Shown here one piece after another: positions 1 to 7,996 of a DNA stretch of 20,292 nt. The notes beneath the pieces were generated by a model that was not told the DNA's origin, did no database searches, and was given only the letters and a program-made list of their open reading frames with translations. The stretch is from Bacillota bacterium (GTDB lineage Bacteria; Bacillota; Clostridia; Saccharofermentanales; DTU023). The first letter of the stretch is position 1; each line of letters begins with the position of its first letter. The translations under genes and the position numbers were made by a program. The DNA is taken from positions 1-20,292 of the forward strand of contig JAEWFX010000044.1 in NCBI GenBank assembly GCA_023388605.1. Direction: 5' to 3'.

Positions 1-125
1 ATCTAGATCACCCCGTACTTTTGGCGGCTCGTAAGACAGGCATCTGTTTTGGTGATGTCCCTAAAGAAGAAGTTGAAGAAGACAAAAAAGATTCTGATAA
101 AACAGGCAAAAAAGACGATAAATAA
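1..125 (+). CDS. C-terminal end of an unidentified protein (5' truncated by window)
   Basis: An open frame enters from the left edge (first whole codon at base 3) and ends at TAA 123-125. It gives 40 residues or slightly more. The first part is ordinary (LDHPVLLARKTG, then CFGDVP), and the tail is a run of charged residues rich in Lys, Asp and Glu that looks like a disordered, solvent-exposed C-terminus. The following gene starts one base after the stop, so the two are probably co-transcribed and translationally coupled. I do not recognise the family from this fragment and assign no function. That the frame codes is inferred from its fit to the next start codon and from its normal codon use. 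Confidence 0.6.
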   Translation, partial: LDHPVLLAARKTGICFGDVPKEEVEEDKKDSDKTGKKDDK

Positions 126-126
126 T

Positions 127-1614
127 ATGCGCTATCTCGCAGTTATCAATATCGGTTCTTATGAGATTTCCCTCACAGTAGCAGAAGTTAAGGGAGATCA
201 AAGAAGAGTACTGGAGCGCATCTCCAGTACTCTGGCATTGGGCAGCGATACTTACCGAATCGGTCGTATCTCTGCTGCTAAGACAGCTACTCTGATCGAT
301 CACCTCGAACAATTCAAACAAAAGCTCAAGGAATATCCTGCAACTGAGTTAGTGGTGTTGGGGACGTCCGCGTTGTTTGAGGCCAGCAATCGCTACTTAG
401 TTTGTGATCAGATCAAACGCCGTCTAGGCATCGACGTGTTGCTCTGCAATAAAAACCAGGAGATGGCCTATAATCATTTGGCTGTTCGTAGCAGTTATGC
501 CAATTTTGCTGCTGATGCCGAGGAAGGTCTGCTGATCTGTGAGATAGGTTATGGCAGTGTCCAATTGTCGTTGTTCTTCGAGGGGGAATTATCTTTTTCG
601 CAGAATTTGCGTCTGGGAACATTACGTCTACGCGAACATTTACGCGACCTCGCTCCCAGCTCCGACTATGTCAATTTGATCAAGGAATATGTAGCTGGTG
701 ACCTCCAGCATTTTCAGAGTTTTGCTGCCAAAAGAACAGAGATCAAACACTTAATTATCATGGGGGCCAGCGTCAACAATTGGCAGATGACTCATTCAGG
801 CTCCACATATCCTGTGCCTCTGACCATAGACGAATGTCGTAGCATAGAAGAAAAATTGTTGCGTCAACAAGATTACAGCTCATTGATCCTACCTACCATA
901 ACACTCATCGAACAAACTCTCCTGTCTACAGGAGTCGAACGAGCGGTGTTGTTGCCTGATAGTTTTTCTGATGGTGTCATATATCATCTGCAGCAGATCA
1001 AAGATATGGAGGTACTGTCCTCAGAAATATGCGAAGAAGCTATTTCCAGCGCTAAGCGCATAGCCTCCCGCTATCGAACAGACAAGCGCCACGTCAATAC
1101 AGTTGTGCGTTTGGCGATGAGCATATTCGATCAACTGCAGTCTTTACATCGCTTAAATCAGCATGATCGTCTACTCTTAGAGATAGCCTGTACACTGCAT
1201 AATATCGGTAAATATTTCAGTATGTACGAAGATCAAGATATCAGCTTCACTTTGCTGCGCGCTGTAGAACTCAGTGGTATGAGTGATGATGATCTCTCTA
1301 CTATCGCTCTTCTGGTACGTCTGCACCGAGGAAATTTCTATACCGATCAATACTATCGAGCTCTCCAACCTGCTGAACAGATTCGCTTGACTAAACTTTT
1401 GTCCATACTGGTTTTAGCCAATGCTGCTGACGCCAGTCATAGTCGTAAGATCAAGCAGATCCAATTACGTCGCAACAAGGATCAACTCAACATCAAGCTA
1501 TTCAGTGAACAGAATATCTCTTTAGAATTAAACGCCATTCAACGTGAATTGCCTGTATTTGCAGATCTGTATGGCTTGACCGTCAAAGTAAAACAGGAGA
1601 AATACGATGCGTGA
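127..1614 (+). CDS. Ppx/GppA-family exopolyphosphatase-like protein with C-terminal HD-like domain, altered active-site motifs
   Basis: A 495-residue protein with the architecture of the Ppx/GppA exopolyphosphatase/guanosine pentaphosphatase family: an ASKHA-fold phosphatase in the first ~300 residues and an HD-like helical domain from about 320. The fold markers are present: INIGSYE at 7-13 (phosphate-1 loop), GTSALFEASN at 79-88, EIGYGS at 139-144 (phosphate-2 loop) and LHNIGK at 357-362. Several functional positions differ from the family norm: Asn8 where Asp is usual, Tyr142 in the usual GGGS loop, NKNQEMA at 108-114 where the base glutamate motif lies, and HN rather than HD at 358-359. 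The start at 127 is preferred over upstream TTG/GTG/ATG codons at 49-55, because those would read through the preceding gene's tail in another frame and add 26 lysine-rich residues foreign to the family. The end overlaps ppk1 by 8 bases. It would be expected to act on polyphosphate made by its neighbour, but activity is doubtful. Confidence 0.85.
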   Translation: MRYLAVINIGSYEISLTVAEVKGDQRRVLERISSTLALGSDTYRIGRISAAKTATLIDHLEQFKQKLKEYPATELVVLGTSALFEASNRYLVCDQIKRRLGIDVLLCNKNQEMAYNHLAVRSSYANFAADAEEGLLICEIGYGSVQLSLFFEGELSFSQNLRLGTLRLREHLRDLAPSSDYVNLIKEYVAGDLQHFQSFAAKRTEIKHLIIMGASVNNWQMTHSGSTYPVPLTIDECRSIEEKLLRQQDYSSLILPTITLIEQTLLSTGVERAVLLPDSFSDGVIYHLQQIKDMEVLSSEICEEAISSAKRIASRYRTDKRHVNTVVRLAMSIFDQLQSLHRLNQHDRLLLEIACTLHNIGKYFSMYEDQDISFTLLRAVELSGMSDDDLSTIALLVRLHRGNFYTDQYYRALQPAEQIRLTKLLSILVLANAADASHSRKIKQIQLRRNKDQLNIKLFSEQNISLELNAIQRELPVFADLYGLTVKVKQEKYDA

Positions 1615-3757
1615 AGTAGATCTTTTCCCCTTAGCACAGACCTTGATCGAACAACAGCCCACCATTGAGATGGCTGATGATCGCTACATCAATCGTGAAC
1701 TCAGTTGGTTGGAGTTCAATCTGCGAGTATTGGGAGAAGCACGTAACATAGAGAATCCACTGTTTGAGAGACTCAATTTCCTGGCGATAACTTGTTCTAA
1801 TCTCGATGAATTCTTTATGGTGCGTGTGGGTTCGTTGCATGAATTAGCTAATGTTTCACCTCACAGTGTCGATATAACGAATCGCACGGCGATGCAACAG
1901 CTTGAGGAAATACGCGATTACGTCAAATCATTTAACAAAAAACAGTATTCGACCTTCAATCGCCAGTTGTTGCCAGCACTCAATCAAGTAGGTATCGAAC
2001 TTTTACACGATGCCGATCTCAACGATATTCAGCGTCAATACTTGTCAGATTATTTTCAAGAAGAGATCTTTCCTGTACTGACTCCAGTAGCTGTAGACGC
2101 TAGTCGTCCTTTCCCGCTCTTAGCTAATCAGAGCATCTATCTCTACGTCGGCTTTGAGTCGGACGAAAAGATCGTAGGGTTAGGAGAATATCGTCCTTTC
2201 GCTCTGATTCAGATCCCACAAGTACTTCCTCGACTGATCCGCCTACCAGCTGCAGATAATTCATTTATCCTGCTCGAAGAAGTGATAAAAATATTTTTAG
2301 CACGGTTGTTTCCAGATCTCACAGTGCGTGAAACAACTTGTTTCCGCATAACTCGTAACGCTGATTTTTCGATTGCAGAAGATGATACTGATGACCTATT
2401 ACTAGAGATTGAAGATAAATTAAAGCAACGTCGACGCGGTGAAGTCATCCGTTTAGAGATCGATAAGCAAGCGTCGCGAGAAGTTTTGGATCTTTTGGTG
2501 GACCTATTAGGAGAACCAGTAGCCATCGCTAAAATCAGAGGCCCCTTAGACCTAAAATTCGTCTCGCAAATTGCGAAGTTATATCGTCCACAGAAGACTG
2601 AACAAGCACTGAGATTTGCTCCTTTTGTACCAGCTCTACCGCCCGTGATTGAAGAAGCCTGGGAGAACGGTGATCGTGGGCTTTTCGAATTGCTGACAGA
2701 GCGAGATATTCTCTTGCATCATCCCTATGAATCTTTTGTACCAGTAGTTCGCTGGATCGAAGAAGCCGCCAATGATCCTCACGTTTTGGCCATCAAGCAG
2801 ACTCTCTACCGTGTGAGTGGAAACTCTCCCATAATCGAAGCTCTGATCAAAGCAGCTGAGCAGGGCAAGCAGGTTTTAGTTTTGCTGGAACTAAAGGCGC
2901 GTTTCGATGAATCCAATAATATACATTGGGCCAGGAGGCTGGAGCGAGCTGGTTGCCATGTTATCTACGGTGTTAAGAAACTAAAAACACATAGCAAGAT
3001 CACCCTGGTTGTGCGTCGAGAAGAATCTGGTATCAAGCGTTATGTCCATCTCGGCACAGGTAATTACAACGATCAAACAGCCAAGTTGTATACAGATCTA
3101 GGTCTGTTGACCAGCAGAGAAGATGTGGGTGAAGATGCCACAGTTTTTTTCAATATGCTATCTGGCTATGCAGTGCCCAAGGCCTGGCATAGTCTAGTGC
3201 CTGCGCCTCGTCAATTGCGTGAGCGCTTGATGTCCTTGATCGACCGCGAAATAGCACTGGCAGAGCGAGGCGAGAAGAGTTGCATCGTCGCCAAGATGAA
3301 CTCTCTATCCGACAAAGAAATGATAGACAAGCTCTATCAAGCATCGCAGGCAGGTGTAAAGATTTTGCTGATCGTGCGTGGTATCTGTTGTCTGCGTCCT
3401 GGCATTGTCGGCTTATCAGAAAATATTCGCGTACACAGCATCGTGGGACGTTTTCTAGAGCATAGTCGAATATTCTATTTTTACAACAATGGTGATCCGC
3501 TCGTTTTCTTGAGCAGTGCAGATTGGATGACTAGAAATCTACGCCGAAGAGTCGAGCTGATGTTCCCCGTCGACGACGCTGAATGCCGTAGTAGAATCAT
3601 AGACATTCTGGCTAGGCAACTGGAAGATACTGAACGTGCTCACTACCTGAATAGCGATGGCAGCTATGAACATATCGATCGCCGTGGTCGTATTCGTCTA
3701 GATTCACAGCAAGCCATGATCGAGCAGAGAATGGAGAATGATGATGTCAGATTGTAG
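1607..3757 (+). CDS. ppk1: Polyphosphate kinase 1
   Basis: A 716-residue PPK1, the usual length. It reversibly transfers the gamma-phosphate of ATP to growing inorganic polyphosphate. The N-terminal domain opens with RYINRELSWLEFN and NLDEFFMVRVGSL, both typical. The C-terminal kinase domains carry HLGTGNYND with the conserved His at 481, which matches the autophosphorylated His of the E. coli enzyme, and FLEHSRIFYF with the second essential His at 619. SSADWMTRNL and the Arg/Glu pair after it are also present, so the enzyme looks fully active. An SD, AGGAGA at 1595-1600, lies 6 bases before the ATG and supports this start over the internal Met at residue 22. The gene overlaps the ppx-like gene by 8 bases and galT by about 14, implying coupled translation. 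Confidence 0.97.
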   Translation: MREVDLFPLAQTLIEQQPTIEMADDRYINRELSWLEFNLRVLGEARNIENPLFERLNFLAITCSNLDEFFMVRVGSLHELANVSPHSVDITNRTAMQQLEEIRDYVKSFNKKQYSTFNRQLLPALNQVGIELLHDADLNDIQRQYLSDYFQEEIFPVLTPVAVDASRPFPLLANQSIYLYVGFESDEKIVGLGEYRPFALIQIPQVLPRLIRLPAADNSFILLEEVIKIFLARLFPDLTVRETTCFRITRNADFSIAEDDTDDLLLEIEDKLKQRRRGEVIRLEIDKQASREVLDLLVDLLGEPVAIAKIRGPLDLKFVSQIAKLYRPQKTEQALRFAPFVPALPPVIEEAWENGDRGLFELLTERDILLHHPYESFVPVVRWIEEAANDPHVLAIKQTLYRVSGNSPIIEALIKAAEQGKQVLVLLELKARFDESNNIHWARRLERAGCHVIYGVKKLKTHSKITLVVRREESGIKRYVHLGTGNYNDQTAKLYTDLGLLTSREDVGEDATVFFNMLSGYAVPKAWHSLVPAPRQLRERLMSLIDREIALAERGEKSCIVAKMNSLSDKEMIDKLYQASQAGVKILLIVRGICCLRPGIVGLSENIRVHSIVGRFLEHSRIFYFYNNGDPLVFLSSADWMTRNLRRRVELMFPVDDAECRSRIIDILARQLEDTERAHYLNSDGSYEHIDRRGRIRLDSQQAMIEQRMENDDVRL
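3733..3736 (+). promoter_or_regulatory. Ribosome binding site choosing the galT start
   Basis: GGAG lies inside the ppk1 coding region, before three consecutive in-frame ATG codons at 3738, 3741 and 3744. Spacing is 1, 4 and 7 bases respectively, so 3744 is the best-placed start and 3741 is possible. The choice changes only two residues. Confidence 0.55.
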
Positions 3758-5357
3758 AGCCAAATTGAGCACGGCAGGTTATTGTGCACTTTTAGAATTA
3801 GTAGCCTATGGCAGGCAACATAATTTTTTTGCTGAACGTGATATCACTTACATCCATAATCGTCTGCTCTGTCAATTCGGTGTCAGCGACTGTCCAGAAC
3901 CAGCGACGGCTGAAACCTGTGAGCGACCAGTACGAGATATCGAGAATATATTGGAAGATCTGTTGCTAGAAGCAGAAGAATTAGAATTGATACCACGTGA
4001 TTCCATCGCTAACAGAGACCTTTTCGATACTGAGTTGATGGGTGTGATGATGCCCAGACCCAGCGAAGTCAGTGAGCGTTTTCAAGCTCTGGCAGCAGAA
4101 GATGTCAGAGCAGCAACAGATTACTACTATGATTTGAGCCTCGCCAGCAACTATATACGTCGTCAACGCGTAGCAAAAGATTTGCGTTGGCAGGTAGACA
4201 GTGAATACGGCACCATCGATATTTCGATCAATCGCTCTAAACCTGAGAAAGATCCTAGAGCCATCGCTGCTGCTGGCAAGGTACAGTCAACAGCATACCC
4301 AAAGTGTTTGCTCTGTGCCGAAAATGAAGGTTATCGTGGATCTCTGACTCAACCGGCACGCAGCAACCACCGCCTAATCGATCTAGTATTAGATGATGAG
4401 CGTTGGTTCCTACAGTATTCGCCCTATGTCTACTACAACGAACACTGTATATTTTTGCACAGCCACCATCACCCGATGAAAATAGATCGTAGTTGTTTCC
4501 GCAAATTGCTCGCCATAGTCGAGCTCTTGCCGCATTATTTCGTAGGATCTAATGCTGATCTCCCCATAGTCGGTGGATCTATTTTGTCGCATGAGCATTT
4601 CCAGGGTGGACGCTATCAATTTGCGATGGAGCGTGCACCGCTGGACAGTGAGGTAGAGATCGCTGACTACAGTGATATCACAGTAGGTTGGGTGAAGTGG
4701 CCGCTCAGTGTTCTGCGTCTGCGTGGTGCTGACGCCGAGCGTATCACAGATTTAGCTGATCAGTTGTTGCGAGCGTGGCGTGTATATACTGATGCTGAAG
4801 CAGGTATATACGCTGAAAGTGGCAGAGAGCCCCACAACACCATCACTCCGATAGCGAGACGTCGAGGCGAAGATTTTGAGTTAGACCTAGTTCTACGCAA
4901 TAATCGCACTGATACTGAGCACCCTTGGGGCATCTATCATCCGCGTGAGGAATATCATCACATCAAAAAAGAGAATATAGGTTTGATCGAAGTTATGGGT
5001 TTAGCAGTTCTACCTGCACGTCTGTCCGAGGAGCTTGAGCAGATAGCTTCTTTGCTGGAATCGTACAGCGGAGAAGAGCTCAGCCGACGTTTAGCCGCAG
5101 ATCCTTTGACTCAATCACACAGTAAATGGGTGAATGATTTACTGACTTCTGGTCAACTTCGCAGTCTAGCTCGTGGTACAGTAGAGGATACAGACATCAG
5201 CGATGAGTCAAAAGCTGATCTCAGACGTGAACTCAAACAAGCAGTGGGCGAGGTCTTCGTCAAAGTGCTTGAAGATGCCGGTGTCTACAAACGCGACAAC
5301 GCAGGTATCGCCGCTCGCGATCGCTTTATCGAGAGTTTTTTGAAGGATAGAGGTTAA
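3744..5357 (+). CDS. galT: UDP-glucose--hexose-1-phosphate uridylyltransferase, type 2 GalT
   Basis: About 537 residues, a little longer than the usual ~500 of the Bacillota type 2 GalT family. The enzyme exchanges UMP between UDP-glucose and galactose-1-phosphate in the Leloir pathway through a uridylyl-histidine intermediate. Family marks: YPKCLLCAENEGY with its Cys pair, NEHCIFLHSHHHPM, and the active-site segment SHEHFQGGR, in which His285 (counting from 3744) is the probable nucleophile. The latter corresponds to the HPH motif of E. coli GalT. The N-terminal ~150 residues are the type 2-specific helical region. The start lies within the end of ppk1, and a single base separates the stop from the next gene, a nucleotidyltransferase. 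galK and galE are not in the window, so the physiological sugar cannot be fixed from context. Naming is firm at family level. Confidence 0.93.
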   Translation: MSDCRAKLSTAGYCALLELVAYGRQHNFFAERDITYIHNRLLCQFGVSDCPEPATAETCERPVRDIENILEDLLLEAEELELIPRDSIANRDLFDTELMGVMMPRPSEVSERFQALAAEDVRAATDYYYDLSLASNYIRRQRVAKDLRWQVDSEYGTIDISINRSKPEKDPRAIAAAGKVQSTAYPKCLLCAENEGYRGSLTQPARSNHRLIDLVLDDERWFLQYSPYVYYNEHCIFLHSHHHPMKIDRSCFRKLLAIVELLPHYFVGSNADLPIVGGSILSHEHFQGGRYQFAMERAPLDSEVEIADYSDITVGWVKWPLSVLRLRGADAERITDLADQLLRAWRVYTDAEAGIYAESGREPHNTITPIARRRGEDFELDLVLRNNRTDTEHPWGIYHPREEYHHIKKENIGLIEVMGLAVLPARLSEELEQIASLLESYSGEELSRRLAADPLTQSHSKWVNDLLTSGQLRSLARGTVEDTDISDESKADLRRELKQAVGEVFVKVLEDAGVYKRDNAGIAARDRFIESFLKDRG

Positions 5358-5358
5358 A

Positions 5359-6273
5359 ATGCAAGCAGAACCAATTTTAGTGATATTGGCAGCAGGAATG
5401 GGTAGCCGTTATGGTGGGCTCAAGCAGTTAGACGCTGTCGGCCCCAACGGCGAGATATTGATGGATTACACCATATTTGATGCCATACGTGCAGGTTTCA
5501 AACGTGTAGTATTCATCATCCGCGAGGAGTTCGCAGACGATTTCGACCGCTTGATCGGTGATAAGTGGCGTCCGCACATCGAAGTGAACTACGCCTTTCA
5601 GCGAATGAACGATCTGCCAGAACCAGGACTCTTACATCCTGAGCGTGAAAAGCCACTCGGTACTGCTCATGCGTTGTGGACAGCACGCAATTTGATAGAC
5701 GCTCCTTTTGCCGTACTCAATGCCGATGATTATTACGGACCTGATGCTTTTCGTAAACTCTATGATTTTCTCAGCAATTACCGCTCGGAAGAAAAGGTTT
5801 GCGGCGTGATGGTCGCTTTTGAAGCTGGTAACACCTTGAGTGAATACGGAACAGTCGGACGTGGAGTCTGTACTGTACAAGACGGCGAGTTGTATAAGAT
5901 CGTCGAACGTCTCAATATGAAACTAGCTGATAGCGGCGATGCCATCACTTTTGCTGATTCACCAGAAGAGCATCTGCCTCTAGATACACCTGTATCGATG
6001 AATTGCTGGGGTTTTGGCAGAGAATTGCTAGATTTGATCACGGAAGGTTTTGCCAAGTATTTTACTGAAGTATTGGAGAAAAATCCGCTCAGAGGGGAAT
6101 ATCTCCTGCCTAGCTTGATCGACGACAATATCCAAGCTGGCAAATTAAAAGTCGAGGTCAAAAATTGTAGTGAACATTGGATCGGTGTAACCTATCGTGA
6201 AGATAAACCCTATGTGCAGGCAGCGTTGTTAAAGAAAGCGGAGCAGGGTATCTATCCCAATAAATTGTGGTAA
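5359..6273 (+). CDS. Sugar-phosphate nucleotidyltransferase (NTP_transferase family)
   Basis: A 304-residue GT-A fold nucleotidyltransferase. The N-terminal nucleotide-binding signature LAAGMGSRYGGLKQ is at residues 10-23 and the metal-binding Asp pair in LNADDYYG at 123-124. Such enzymes couple a sugar-1-phosphate to an NTP and release pyrophosphate. ATG follows the galT stop by one base, with an AGAGG-like SD at about 5349-5353, so it is almost certainly translated with galT. The neighbour suggests a UTP:hexose-1-phosphate enzyme supplying or recycling UDP-hexose, but the sequence departs from classic GalU in length and motif order and I cannot read the sugar or base specificity. Glucose-1-phosphate thymidylyl- or guanylyltransferase-like activity remains possible. 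Confidence 0.85.
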   Translation: MQAEPILVILAAGMGSRYGGLKQLDAVGPNGEILMDYTIFDAIRAGFKRVVFIIREEFADDFDRLIGDKWRPHIEVNYAFQRMNDLPEPGLLHPEREKPLGTAHALWTARNLIDAPFAVLNADDYYGPDAFRKLYDFLSNYRSEEKVCGVMVAFEAGNTLSEYGTVGRGVCTVQDGELYKIVERLNMKLADSGDAITFADSPEEHLPLDTPVSMNCWGFGRELLDLITEGFAKYFTEVLEKNPLRGEYLLPSLIDDNIQAGKLKVEVKNCSEHWIGVTYREDKPYVQAALLKKAEQGIYPNKLW

Positions 6274-6283
6274 CAGAGGTAGT

Positions 6284-7996
6284 ATGAAAAATTATAGACA
6301 ACAATTGATCGATTATCTGGCAGACAGTTGTGATATTCCAGTAGCTGTCTTGAATAAAGCTTTAGAAGTACCCCCGCAGAGCGAACTCGGTGATTTCGCT
6401 TTCCCTTGTTTTGTCCTCGCTAAAGAATTGCGTCGTTCACCCATGGAGATAGCCCAAAATCTGCAACAGTTAGTGAACGAGAGGCTACCTGATTGGTTGC
6501 ATAGTGTAGAGAACAAAGGTCCTTATCTCAATTTCTTTCTCGATCGAGCAGCTGTAGCCGACTCGACCCTCAGAGAAATCCTTGATTCAAAAGCTGATTA
6601 CGGCAACTCAGAGATGGGGGCTGATCAGACCGTGTTAGTGGAGTACTCTTCTCCTAATATAGCGAAGCCATTCCATGTCGGTCATGCTTTTTCCACTGTA
6701 CTAGGTCAAGTTATAGGTAATTTCTATCAAGCTTTAGGTTATAAAGTTATACGCCTCAACCACCTCGGTGATTATGGCACACAATTTGGCAAATTGATCG
6801 CAGCTTGGCAGCATTGGGGTGATGAAGAAGCACTCAAAGCAGATCCGATCACTGAATTGACCCGTTGCTATGTCAAGTTCCATGAAGAGGCCAAAGCACA
6901 TCCTGAATTAGAGGATGAAGGCCGAGAGAATTTCAGATTGTTGGAGAATAAGGATCCGGAGGCTGTACGCTTGTGGCAACACTTTCGCGATGTCAGCTTG
7001 GAGGAATTCCAGCGTATCTATGACCGCATGGGCATAACTTTTGACAACTACAATGGCGAGAGTTTTTATTCAGACAAAATTCCTGCTGTGATCGATCGTT
7101 TGCGTGATCTTGGTTTATTAGAGGAGAGTGAAGGAGCTCAAGTTGTCAATCTCGAAGAATTTGACCTCAACCCCTGTCTGATCCTCAAATCGGACGGAAC
7201 TACCATCTACGCTTCGCGTGATTTAGCGGCCGTATACTACCGTGATCAAGAGTGGAATTTCTTCCGCAATATCTATGTGGTAGGACTACCTCAGACCAAT
7301 CACTTCAAACAGATTTTTGCAGTACTGAAAAAGGCAGGCTTCCCCAAAGCCGATAACTGTGTGCATGTGGCATTCGGAACAGTTAAATTCGCAGATGGTG
7401 AATTCTCCACTCGTTCAGGTAATGTGATCAAGTTAGAAGATCTGATCAATCGTTCAGTTGAGAAAACAGCTAATATCATCCGCACTAATAATCCTGATTT
7501 TTCAGAGGAAGAGATTTCAGAGATCGCTGAGTCCGTAGGTCTGGCAGCAGTGAATTTTACTTACTTACATAATGGACGCGAACGTGATATTTACTTTGAT
7601 TGGGATGAAGTTTTGGATTTTGAAGGCGATACAGCACCTTACTTGCTCTATACATTAGTGCGAGGTAAGAGTATTTTACGCAAAGCTGAATGGCAGGAGA
7701 AAGGTGAGATCGAACTCAGCAAATTAGTAGCTGATGATGAATATGCTCTGGTGAAATATCTGGCTCAATATCCAGATGTTCTCAAGCAAGCGGCTGAGCG
7801 CTATGAACCTGGTCATCTCCTGCGTTTACTCTTAAACATCGCTCGTTCCTTCAATCGTTTCTACCACAATCAATCCATACTTAACACCGAAGATGTAGAG
7901 TTGCGTCAGGCTCGTTTGACGCTCACCGCAGCCATGTGTCAGGTCTTAGAGAATGGTCTCAAACTCTGTGCTATACCCACAGTTGAGAGGATGTAA
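6284..7996 (+). CDS. argS: Arginyl-tRNA synthetase
   Basis: A 570-residue class I synthetase that charges tRNA-Arg. The N-terminal Add1-like tRNA-binding domain reads ELGDFAFPCF and NKGPYLNFF. The catalytic core begins with VEYSSPNIAKPFHVGH, with the HIGH-type motif HVGH at residues 131-134, then NHLGDYGTQFGKL. FSTRSGNVI at about 374-382 stands for the KMSKS loop, which is normally degenerate in ArgRS. The C-terminal DALR anticodon-binding domain ends with the family-typical PTVERM. An SD-like CAGAGG precedes the ATG. The gap to the upstream gene is 10 bases, and the stop shares one base with the next start (TAATG). Confidence 0.97.
   Translation: MKNYRQQLIDYLADSCDIPVAVLNKALEVPPQSELGDFAFPCFVLAKELRRSPMEIAQNLQQLVNERLPDWLHSVENKGPYLNFFLDRAAVADSTLREILDSKADYGNSEMGADQTVLVEYSSPNIAKPFHVGHAFSTVLGQVIGNFYQALGYKVIRLNHLGDYGTQFGKLIAAWQHWGDEEALKADPITELTRCYVKFHEEAKAHPELEDEGRENFRLLENKDPEAVRLWQHFRDVSLEEFQRIYDRMGITFDNYNGESFYSDKIPAVIDRLRDLGLLEESEGAQVVNLEEFDLNPCLILKSDGTTIYASRDLAAVYYRDQEWNFFRNIYVVGLPQTNHFKQIFAVLKKAGFPKADNCVHVAFGTVKFADGEFSTRSGNVIKLEDLINRSVEKTANIIRTNNPDFSEEEISEIAESVGLAAVNFTYLHNGRERDIYFDWDEVLDFEGDTAPYLLYTLVRGKSILRKAEWQEKGEIELSKLVADDEYALVKYLAQYPDVLKQAAERYEPGHLLRLLLNIARSFNRFYHNQSILNTEDVELRQARLTLTAAMCQVLENGLKLCAIPTVERM

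Noticed and set aside
49..126. N-terminal extension of the Ppx-like protein from TTG/GTG/ATG at 49-55
   Set aside because: It overlaps the tail of the preceding gene in another frame and gives a lysine-rich stretch foreign to the family; ATG 127 gives the expected N-terminus.
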